Shown one piece after another: positions 11,271-21,826 of a stretch of DNA of 64,000 nucleotides. The stretch is from Gossypium raimondii (taxonomy: Eukaryota; Streptophyta; Magnoliopsida; Malvales; Malvaceae), in the NCBI RefSeq assembly GCF_025698545.1, contig NC_068570.1, forward strand, positions 3,472,001-3,536,000. Direction: 5' to 3'. Position 1 is the first letter of the stretch. Each line of letters opens with the position of its first letter. The position numbers were made by a program, and so were the translations under genes. Under the pieces are notes generated by a model. The model was given only the letters and a program-made list of their open reading frames with translations. It did no database searches and had not been told where the DNA came from.

Positions 11271-12569
11271 ATACTTAGAGGCATCGGACGTATTCAGGTT
11301 TTAAAACCTATTGTGCACATTTATTTAGCTGTCATTGAATTAATAAATTGGATGACTTTTGCTTCTATTTTTTGTTTTCATATGATCAAATATATACTAT
11401 AAATAAATTGAGATTAAATATTTTATCAGACTCTAAAGTATTTTGGAGTTGATTTGTAATATGATACTCATTATTATCGACCCGCTACCCATTTGGGTCT
11501 TGACTTATACTCTATATGGTTTGCACTTTGAGTTTGCGTGTAGTGCGCTCACACCCTTCTGTGAGACCGCACGATGTGGGTTCGTACCATCATATGGGCG
11601 AACTCACATCGTATAAACATGTGTTAACCCTAGAGTAGGGTGCATGTCGATGTGCATGATAACCTACCTATTATAGCACATCCATAAACAATAACCATAT
11701 CACATAAATACATAGTTTAACCCATACATACACAAAAACGCTAACAAGATGAGATAATAATGATGATACATTTCATATAATTTATTTTATTAACTATTTA
11801 TTATCTCTCCCTAATAATAAGGGCATTGTTGATTGTCGATAAATTATGTTGTGAATAATAGAAGGGGATAATCAATATATTTTCCTAATCCTTTTCTAGG
11901 ACACATCTTTGTGTATTGTAGTGGAGCACTTGGAAAGTATATTGCACATCCAAAAATTATAAGATGATTAATATTTGACTCTTGACTAAAAGTCAATTGT
12001 AATAAGAAGTATTTATGATAACTTGTTGGTCTGATGCATGTTGCAGCATGTAAAACAATATAACCCCATTTCGAAACAGGAAACCTTGTTATTATAAGTA
12101 ATGTTTTAGCAATTAATTAGAGATATGTGATAAATGATTATGCTGGACCATTTTATGTATGAACATAAATAACGAGACTTTTATTTTTTATTCCAATAAT
12201 ATACAATGGTCATTGAAAACTTGTACCCTTAATTTAATTATTTGCGCAGGTAATCTTGCAAATGTTATGTCGCGAGTTGACAATAAGCATAGATGTGACT
12301 ATCAATAGATGTATTTATTAAAACCATGAAATATTTAAATGGTCACATGGTGGGTGAATAGGTCTACATACATCACATTGGATACTTTCTAGAAATGCAG
12401 GGGATTCTTAATCCGATCTTAAATGATGAACGTCTAATAATCAATTTTTTATGAGAACAAACAATTCACGAGAATTCCTCGATTTGAAATTTCTTCTGAT
12501 TTTTCAATAGATGATTATGTGAGTTCTCAATTATTTTTTCATCATTGATGATTTGGATAGGGTTAGGGA
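11271..12569. other. Intergenic with a hairpin
   Basis: No gene is visible. An inverted repeat with 14-bp arms (11571-11584 and 11599-11612, one mismatch) lies in a locally GC-richer patch at about 11460-11660. The rest is AT-rich. Confidence 0.45.
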
Positions 12570-13161
12570 TAGAGTTGTCCATGGGATGGGCCTTAACAAA
12601 ATTTTAGGCTCGGGCCCAGCCTGAAAAATGAGCCTAATTTTTTTCCCAAACCCGACCCGAATAAAAATGCTAAAATCTGTGCTTGCTTGGTCCACCCGTA
12701 TTAAAATTTTTTATTTTACTTTTTTTATATATAAAAATTTTAAAATATATAATACATCAAAAAAACTAAAAATATTAAAATAAATATTTCTAAGCAAATT
12801 GAAAATAAATTAAAAAAAGTATTTATACTTAAATAACACTAATATATGTGCAATTTAACAAGCAAATGTCTCTAAAACAGTAACAAAATTAACAATAAAA
12901 TAAGAGTTATACAATATCCAAACAATAACAACAAAATAGTACCAATATAACAGTGAAATGACAACAAAACAGTGGGAAAATAGTAGGAAAATAGCAGCAA
13001 AATAGTGGGAAAACAACAAATTTTTTTGTAAATTCAGGTCGGGCCGGGCCCGAACCAAAAAAACCTTACTCGAGGCCCAGTCTGTTTTCTAAACAAACCT
13101 TATTTTTTGCCCAAACCCTCTCACTTTTCAGGCAACCCGACCCGACCCATGGACAAGTCTA
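12570..13161. mobile_element. hAT-type MITE, ~590-bp subfamily
   Basis: The ends TAGAGTTGTCCATGGG and CCCATGGACAAGTCTA form an imperfect terminal inverted repeat. They are followed inward by GGGC/CCGA-rich subterminal blocks shared with the other copies. The flanking octamers GTTAGGGA and GTTGGGAA look like a decayed 8-bp target duplication. The AT-rich core matches the reverse complement of the copy at 43921-44462. Confidence 0.7.
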
Positions 13162-13225
13162 GTTGGGAAGGGGCTATGAATACTTCTAGGTATTATATCA
13201 AAAAGAATATATATGATAAAAACCT
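13162..13225 (+). repeat. 3' half of a SINE next to the MITE
   Basis: The GGGGCTATGAATACTTCTAG and TATATCAAAAAGA segments match the 3' part of the SINE family found at 13490 and 54362. The MITE at 12570 probably inserted into this SINE copy; the left half is no longer recognisable. Confidence 0.4.
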
Positions 13226-13489
13226 AAACGATTTCTTGCTTTTCATGACTTTTCTACACATCTCGTATTTCTTAACAATAAGATCATACAAATATCATCT
13301 CCTGCAACATAACTAGCACATTGTGGACCATTCATCTTCCTACTATGTCTTAGCCAATAACAATGATAAGCTCCATTTAAGACTTTAAAAATTATAAAGA
13401 TATAGGCCATAAAAAATAAAAATTTCATTCGGCCTCCCCTAAAAAATTATTCTGGCTTCGCCCCTGATACTAACTCTAAAATATCAAGC

Positions 13490-13645
13490 GAAAAGTCAAT
13501 TGAGTCTTAATTCGATTGATTGGGTTATTGTTATCAATACAGGTGGATGTGAGTTCGAGTACGCTGAAGTGCATTATCTTCTTATTTATGGATTGGGGAG
13601 CTACTATAGATAGTTTTAGACATAGTATCAAAAAAGAGTAAATAT
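13490..13645 (+). mobile_element. tRNA-like SINE copy
   Basis: A GTTCGAGTACGC box-B-like motif follows a TTCGATTGATTGG box-A-like motif. Then comes the family body (GAAGTGCATTAT, TATTTATGGATTGGGGAG, TAGTTTTAGACATAGTATC) ending in AAAAAAGAG. Related copies lie at 35490-35625 (-), 47283-47420, 54362-54515 and 58055-58180 (-). Confidence 0.55.
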
Positions 13646-15584
13646 GAGAAATCATTACTCATTTATAAAGTTTTATTTATAGGTCCTTTACATCCAATTA
13701 ACTATAAATAATAGACTTAATTATTTTATTAAAAATTACTTTATTAATTATTTTATTGAATTTGTTAAAAAAGATTTTCTTCCCTAAAGTTCAAAAAAAA
13801 AAAAGAAAAAAAGAGAATAGTCGTGATTTTTATTTCTCTGCTTGGCTGTGCCAGACCAAGCATTGTCCATTTCTGCTTGGAAAGAATTAATGCTTCAAAT
13901 CATCCACTACTTATAATCTCTTCAAGTCAGGTTAGATTTTTAAATAAAATTTTTAAATTTTTTTTATATAATACAAAACTTGAATTTAAAATTTTGTTTA
14001 ATTGACATAAATTTTTTTACGATTTAATTTAATAAGTGTTAGATATAGTTGTAAGGTACATTGTATTCTTAAGAAGAGACACATGTTCGAACCTTAAAAA
14101 TAACATTATTAGAAGGAACAACAAAAAATTCCAAACATAAACATTATAAAACAAGCATAAACGATAAAAGGACGACAGTTCATCCGAGACAAGAGTAAGA
14201 CTAACCGTCGCATTAGTACCACAATAATGAAATAGTTTAAACATAGATATAATAATAATAATAATAAAAGTTTTCATAATACTAATTAATTTCCTATAAT
14301 ATTTCAATATAATAATTAATAAACATGTAATGTTTAATGCATTTATTATATTTATGTTATTTTTCATATTAAAATACAATATGCACAACTTGTTGTCTAT
14401 TATTATAAACTGTGTACCATATGCATAATATCATATACTATATATCCATGACTGCTGTCCTGTAAAGTGTAAAGGATAGTGGTGTTTATGGATTCTATTT
14501 TCCTACATTTAAATAGTGCCATAATTATTTTTTTAGTTTTAACCTATAATTTGCATAACTTATTATTAATATAATTCTAAAAATCATTTATTATTTTTAA
14601 CAAAAATTTTTTATTATAATAAAAATACACTTTTTATTTAATTGATTAAATAAAAATTGATATAAATTAAATAAAATTTTCAAAATCAATCAAAATTGAA
14701 AATTGAGAAAACCATTAAAATTGGTAAAATTTATTGCTTTTAATAAAATTTTATTTTTTTGTTATTATTTTCATATTTAATTTCTTTTTAAATATACTTT
14801 GTATTTTTTAAAAAATAATTAATAATTAAACCTTTTAATTTAACCTATTCAACTGAGAATTAACGGAAAAGAGGTAAACAAATAAAGAGTTAAGAGCAAA
14901 GATTAGGAGTGAACATGTGCATACCTGCCCAATTTTTCCTTTTTTTTGGGTGAAATCTTATTATATTTTATAGTGATATTGGATTTTGATTTAATCCGAA
15001 GTTGAGCGGATTAAATCTTTAAAAAGTAAAGTTCTTTCAATAATATTTTTTGATAACATTTATTTAAAGATTCCAGTATAGTGACTTTCGTGAAGTCCTT
15101 TAAATCAATGGTCAAAAAAAAAGAGAGAAAGAAACATCAATCATAGTTAATTATGCATTGAAAATATGAAATTACCTTTTAACCAATTTAACTTATTTAA
15201 ATGCTAAAGAATGAGAAATGAATTTCTAGAGAAAACATCGTATCTAATAATTAATTTAAAATGTCTAAGTCATCAACAAAATTTCCTAATTTCTAATGTG
15301 ACTTAATTAAATGGCTACGCTTTTTTATTTCGTCTTTTAACCATAATTGTTTATTTTAAAAAAGATCCCATGGAATCTCATTATATCCTACATTAAACAT
15401 TATTGTTTTCTCCATTTACAAAACTTAAACTTAAAATTTTGTTTAAGAGAAATCAAATCCGTTGCCACTCGATTTAACGATAGACGGTATTAATAACCCT
15501 AATTAGATATCGTTAGTTGGTGGAAAAACTGTGATTCAACTTAAAAGAACTTGATTTCGACTTTCACTCAATACCCAATCTCTT
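13646..15584. other. AT-rich intergenic DNA
   Basis: No gene is supported. A 119-codon minus-strand frame at 14029-14388 is low-complexity and hydrophobic, with no recognisable domain. Confidence 0.5.
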
Positions 15585-15925
15585 GAAATGAATTTAGAAT
15601 TTAATTTCTATATTTTTAATTTTAAGAATTTAGTCTTTCTACTTTTTAAATTTCAAATTTCAAATCCAACTGTTACTATGGTTAAGAATATTTTGTTAAA
15701 TATAGGTTCATTATGTCATTTTTTAGTTACATTGTTACCAAATGAGTTTTTTATTACTATTATTTCAAAATGTAAACCAACAAATTTAACAAAAAATTAA
15801 CAGTGTTAACAATTGAGTTTGAATTTTGAAATTTAAAAGTAGAGGAATTAGATTCTTGGAAATAAAAGTATAAGGACTAAATTTTAAATTTGTGAAGAAT
15901 ACAAGAATCTATGGCATATTTTAAC
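15585..15925. mobile_element. Long-inverted-repeat MITE
   Basis: The left half (TTTAGTCTTTCTACTTTT and similar) returns as its reverse complement in the right half (AAGTAGAGGAATTAGA, AAAGTATAAGGACTAAATTT), ending in CATATTTTAACC. A sister copy at 37885-39085 has been split by another insertion. Confidence 0.5.
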
Positions 15926-16142
15926 CTTATACAAATTATGACTTGAAAATAGTAGAAAATAATTCAAATTGTTTTTAAATAACATTTTGTTCTATTAAAT
16001 GCTTAACATATAATAAAAATATTTTTCTAATATCTTTTAAAATTGTACAAATTAATTAAATTATATTATCTTCAACAATTATTTAATAACAATAATCTTT
16101 TAAAAAATCATAGAAAATAATCAAATCCTTTATATATAACCA

Positions 16143-16147
<5 letters not shown>

Positions 16148-16175
<28 letters not shown>
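16148..16175. repeat. (AT)n microsatellite
   Basis: About 14 uninterrupted AT units. Confidence 0.9.
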
Positions 16176-16178
<3 letters not shown>

Positions 16179-16689
16179 TCTCTAGAATTATATATAAATT
16201 AGATGAATTATATCCTATCAATTTAAAAAGGTGGATTATAATTTTAAATTAATAGAAGATAATATATATGTTAATGGTGAACATATTACAATTATGTAGA
16301 AAATAATTTATATAATTTATAAATTTATAAATTTTTATACAATATAAAATTATTTTTAAAAAATATTTTATTATTTTACAAGTTATTATACATTAAAAAA
16401 TATTTTTTCTATGAATCCCAAGTTGTATTGGCTGTTGGTTGTATGTTCACCTTTCTTAGGATTTGCATGTGTTTGAATCATAGAAGATAAATTTAAAAAT
16501 ATAGGCTTAAGGGTGAAAAAAATCCTTCAAACTTTTTTTAAAAAATCAATTAAGTTCCTCTATATTTTTTTTGCGCTCAATTAGGTACCTGAACTGTCAA
16601 AATTCAGTAAAATGGCCCCTTGACCGATGTTGACCGTTAATTTTTAATGGCCATGATGATGTGGCTGTTAAGTTTTACTTTATTTTCAT

Positions 16690-17019
16690 TTTTGCCAACT
16701 AAGATGCCACCTCGAATGCCATGTGTATCATCATCATTTTTTTTTCTTGATGTGGCTTTTTTATTTGTTGTTATAACTAAATTAATTTAATAAATTTAAT
16801 TTATAAATTTTGTAATGAATTGAAAAAAAAAAAAAACCCTAACCTTTAAACTTAAACGTCACATAAGAGAAAAAAAACAAAAAAGCAAAAAATCACCAAA
16901 AGGAAATTTGTTTTCCATTTGAATCTTTGTTCAAATTTCATTTGCCAATAACCTTTTTGTTTTTCTTTTTCAGTTGAAATCTCATATTCAAAATCAAAAT
17001 CTTGTCACTGTTAGCTTTC
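16690..17019 (+). repeat. MULE left terminal inverted repeat
   Basis: It starts TTTGCCAACTAAGATGCCAC and ends near CTGTTAGCTTTC. The reverse complement is found at 28219-28524 with perhaps 10-15% mismatches by eye, including the segment GTTGAAATCTCATATTCAAA. Confidence 0.85.
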
Positions 17020-17135
17020 AAGCCACAATCCGTCCCATAAAACGAATCCACCAAAGCTTTCTGTTTAGGGTGGTCAGGTAAGCAACAAAATTGTACCCAA
17101 TTTGTAATTTTACATTGAAATCTGTTTGTGTGCAA

Positions 17136-17263
17136 TTGAATAGTATATCATTGATTGAAAGATTTTATGAACCTCTTGCAGGGGAAGTTTTTTGGGATGG
17201 GAATAATGTTAGGGACCTTCATCTCAAATGGCTTAGACAACAATTTTTTGTCTTTCAACGAGC
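17136..17263 (+). pseudogene. Captured ABCB transporter nucleotide-binding-domain fragment
   Basis: One frame reads [16 protein letters not shown], a short linker, then [16 protein letters not shown]. This is the segment just after the Walker A motif in plant ABCB (P-glycoprotein-type) nucleotide-binding domains, closest by eye to the ABCB2/ABCB10 pattern [11 protein letters not shown]...DGNNI.DLDLKWLRQQ. The Walker A itself is absent. The sequence leaves the family at FFVFQRAF, where a Q-loop (IGLVNQEP) is expected. The AG just before the fragment could be a former splice acceptor, implying capture of genomic DNA. It lies between the left terminal repeat and the transposase and has the same orientation. 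Confidence 0.8.
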
Positions 17264-18102
17264 TTTCATTGACAGAAATTTTAAAAAATGAAGATAGAGC
17301 AAAGTAGGAAGTAGGCGAACTTCTTTCTTTTCTTCTCAACTTCCCAAAAAAGTTCAAAAAAAAAGGGAGGGAAAAGAGGTAGAAATGGGTTTCGTGATAT
17401 GGAGCTCTTGCTATTTGCAAACTCCCATTTCCAACTGTCAACTACTATTTTCTTTTCGCAATCCGTTTTCTTTAACCTAAGAAATGCAAAGTCCAAGAGA
17501 AGAAGGTAGAAATGGGTTTTGTAACTAGTGCAGCGAAGATTAATCATCCCAGCACCGGAGCCTCAATTGGGACCAAAACGGCACTTAGACTTAGTAAATC
17601 TTAAAATTTTTTATGAAACATGAAATTGATAGCTATAGGTTTTAAGGTCAATGTTCCTCTAATTGTTGCTTCCCTTGAAACATTGGTTTATTTAAGCTAT
17701 ATTGAAATTAATATATATTATAGGTAGAATTTTAATTTTTTAAAGAAATGAAAATCGAAATTGTTCTTCGATGTTAAAAAAATGTAATGATAGACCCTAT
17801 AATTTTAGAAATGATATGTATACGTCTAAAGAATATGAATTTATCACAATTTATATTAAAATGAATAATAAATTTTATATAAATATATAATGTCTCGAAT
17901 TATGACGTGTGAAAAGCAGAATATTAGTATTTATCAAGTTTTGAAAGATGTAATTATTATTGTTTAAAACGTAATGATAAAAGTGTTAGTTATGTATATT
18001 TGTTAGAGTGCTAATTGAATGCAATTTGTATGTTTGTTTGTATGACATCATTTATATATTTATGTATGAAATTAGTTTATTTGTTTGTTTCTACTTATGC
18101 AG
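17264..18102. other. Non-coding MULE interior
   Basis: Unassigned DNA between the ABCB fragment and the first transposase exon. A G/A-rich patch (17300-17560) is of unknown origin and may be further captured DNA or leader. An AG at 18101-18102 is a plausible acceptor for the first recognisable transposase exon. Confidence 0.4.
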
Positions 18103-19599
18103 AATGGTGTATGTGTCAAGTTTTTTCATGGTGGAGAGTTTGTCCCACACCCTAAATTTGACTATGTGAATGGTAGTTTAGAAAAGTTTCAAGTGGACCA
18201 TGATTTATTATGCTATTAGGATATTATAGACAATGTGAAAGACTTAGGGTATGAATCTTTATTATAGCGTCCCAAATGTTGCCTTTAATAAGGACGAGTT
18301 AGTCCTAATACATGATGACAATATTGTTAGGCAAATAATAGATATTTTGGAAAAAAAAGAGGGTAATATAGACCTATATGTGAAAGGTTAGGGTAGTGAA
18401 AACTTTAATAAGGGTGGGTTTGGTGTTGGCGATGATTTAGTAGATATTGTTGGTGAGGATGTTATAGCTGCCACAGGGGTTAGGATTGGGGAAAACTCTG
18501 GGGCTAAGGTGAGAGCGAATTCTAGGACTGAGAGTAGAAAAGATGTTGGGATTGTTGATGGGGACAATGTTGATAGGTAGGGTGGGGAAGATGAGGACGC
18601 ATTTTTATTCAATATGGAGATAGTTACTGATGTAGATGAAGAAGTTGAGGAAATTAAGACTAGGTTGAGAAAAAAAGATTAAGGGAAGTACAACAGCTAA
18701 TGAAGGGTTAAAATGTGAGTTTGAGAAAGGTGGTGAGGGAGATAGTGAGGTTGCATTCGATGGACAGATACTTGTGGGGGATGATTTCATAGTAGAAGAT
18801 GAAATAAAAGAAACGAAGGGAAAAATTGAGGGGAATGTGAGTGAATATATGAACTCATCTGAGCCAAGGGAGTATGGGCACAGTGAGCTTTCTGATGATG
18901 AGTTTGACGCATCTTACTTGGGTAAAAGAATTGTTGGTCTTAGGTATGATCTTAATTGCATTATCCCATTGTGGGATATAGGACTTAGGTATGAAGATAA
19001 CCAACAGTTCAAAGAGGCGCTAAAACAATATTCCTTTGCAAAAGGAGTAGTATTAAAGTTTATTAAGAATGAACCCAGAAGAACAAGGGTAGGTTGTAGA
19101 GATGGTTGCCTTTGGAAACTTTTTGCTAGCTTTGACCATAGAGAGAATTGTTTCATTGTGAAAACTTACACCTTGTACATAAATGCTTCAAAAGTAATAA
19201 GAACCCATTACTGCCTTGTAAGCATATACAAAAGACTTTTAGGGATAGAATAATTTTTGAGCCAAGGATGAAAGTGGCAACTTTGAAGGAGATGTGTAAA
19301 ACTAAATTAGGACTTTATGCTAGCTATAATATGTGCCAAAGATGTAACACCCCTAACTCAAATCTGTCGCCAAAATAGGGTTACGAAATATTATCAGAAT
19401 TTATAAATGAAGCAGACAAAAAATGTAAACATTTCATATCATATATCATTCATGTCAAGAACTAATCAAAATCATACATATTGTCCCTTATCTGAGCCAT
19501 CGAGGCTCAAATTATGCATCAGAAACAAATCGAGACTAAATCGGAAACTCAATTTTTTTTCAAAACATTTAATATTTTCAACATTTCAGGGGTCACACG

Positions 19600-19745
19600 C
19601 CCATGTGGTCAGGCCGTGTGAAAAATTTAAGCATATTGACTTATGCAAATTAAAAGATATAGGGGACACACGGCCATGTCACCTGGCCGTGTGTCACACA
19701 CGGTTGAGACACACGCCCGTGTCTCTACCCGTGTGGACGAAAATA
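19600..19745. repeat. CACACGGCC-type short palindromic repeats
   Basis: Several alternating copies of CACACGGCC, GGCCGTGTG and ACACGCCCGTGT lie in a GC-rich island within the AT-rich LTR unit, and can form multiple hairpins. Confidence 0.7.
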
Positions 19746-21514
19746 GGCCATTTTACAAGCCATATTTCTCACTCAATTTTGTGTCAACCTACAATCAAAT
19801 TTGTGCATATCTACAAACCATAATTAGACATAAAAAAACAAGTCAAAATCAAGCTTTAAACATATAATATTGTCACTTACAATCAATATGTTTTTAGGCA
19901 CCTCAAATATCAGATTATAATAGGTATATTCATATTTTCAATATATTCATATGTATAACTAACTTATATGCATATTTGTACCTAAAGTTTACCAAGCTAA
20001 TTTGCATTATTTCTAACCAAGTCACTTACCTACCAAAACTTACCATTTGATGCCAAAATGTATTTCAAATACTAACATATTTAGTTATATATATACCTTA
20101 CATATCATGGTCCCGATTCATGATCAATTTATTGCATCCAAAAAACATGTATAGAAATGCACCTTTATCTAACATTTTACCTTTCACCATACAACCATAA
20201 ACCAAACCACACATCAAACATTTAAAAAAAATATGCACCAAACCAATATGTGCCAAAACACAAGCCAAATAAGTGGCTAATATTAACAAAACTCATATAG
20301 GCCAACATTAACCAGAATACCTATACATGCCATTATAACCAAATCAAAACATTTAAAAGTACCGATAGAACCGATAGATAGTGTGATATAACTCCGACAA
20401 AATTCCAACCCGATCGAGCTTCCGATAATCTAAAAAGTAAAGGAAAACAACTACGTAAGCAACGGATGCTTAGTAAGCTCGTATAAACTTTAATCATATT
20501 AATTCATTTCAAATATGAAATCTATACGTATCAAGAATAACCCAATATTGATACCACAATACTCATGAAGCTATATTCATCAATTCACAAGGTGAATAAA
20601 TCCACAGTATCACATATACATATTATCCCAAACTTAGTAGGATTTTATATAACTTTAACTCTTCCAGATTTCCTTATTTTCATTTGCATTTCTTTACTTT
20701 CCACACTTATTCCATATGCATGACACACAAGTCATAAAAATATCATTCCATCATGGTCACAAACTAGTGCATTTAACCAAAGCCTTTTTTTGAATTGATC
20801 ACATGATAAGTTATTTCATAAGAAATTTCATAATTTAAAACCTTACCACTTTTTCATGAGCACTAGCATATTTTCACTTAAATACTTACCAATTCAATGC
20901 ATTTTATAAATAATCATATTACCATTCAACCAATAGCTTGGCACTTGCCTAAGCATCAAGCAACAACACTGGTTAGCAAACTTACACATATTACATATAA
21001 ATTCAACATTGATAAACTTATTTTCTCGACATGTCACACTTGAGTTTATTACTCGTCTTAACATACATAATTTCCTTGTATCAACACATCAAAGATAGTC
21101 ACATATTTACATGTCATGATACATATCATTCTCTTGTCGTTTCTTCATAAACATAAATCATTCATTTCATTATATCAATATTTCATGTATCATCATTTTC
21201 ATGAATTTCGTGTATATTTATTCCAGTAACAGTTCATAATCATGAATATACATAATTATCAGGCAAGTTTCACATACATGTATTTTCCATGTCATGTTTC
21301 AATATATCAAATAAATATCAGTTCCTTCAGGTATATACCGATAATATTTTATTTCGAACTCATGTTATCTCATATCAGAACTTTACCCGTTGAATCATTT
21401 AAAATATCGATGGATACAAAGGTAGTACACATGAAGTGTACGAATCTAAAATCCGTCAATTCATATTTGGGGGGTACTCATTAGAGCACATAATCAAAAA
21501 ACACTCTCTCGAGC

Positions 21515-21715
21515 CATATAACAGGAAGCTTATCTGGGCTATAACAGGAAACTCATAAGAGTTTATAACAGAAAGCTCATGTGAGCTTAACAGGTAACTC
21601 CTAAAAGCTATTATCAGGAAGCTCTAGATAGTCATATATCAGGAAGTTCAAGCGAGCTATATTGGGAAGCTCATGAAGAGCCATATATTGGGACGCTCAT
21701 AAGAGCTGCGGTATG
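21515..21715. repeat. Degenerate tandem repeat (AGCTC motif)
   Basis: About seven imperfect units of the type ATAACAGGAAGCTCATGAGAGC with a period near 28 bp. Related units continue on the far side of the nested insertion (24571-24640), confirming that the array was interrupted. Confidence 0.7.
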
Positions 21716-21826
21716 TCCGTAATACATGTAGGATCAATACAGATCATATAATAGGACACTCAAAAAGAGTTGCGGTATGTCTGCAACACATGCAGGATCA
21801 ATACCGATCAGGATGCTGACAGGAAC

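Noticed and set aside
13490-13645. Genuine tRNA genes
   Set aside because: The A- and B-box-like motifs belong to dispersed SINE copies; no complete cloverleaf could be drawn in any copy.
14029-14388. Minus-strand frame of 119 codons, hydrophobic
   Set aside because: AT-rich low-complexity sequence, no start context, no recognisable family.
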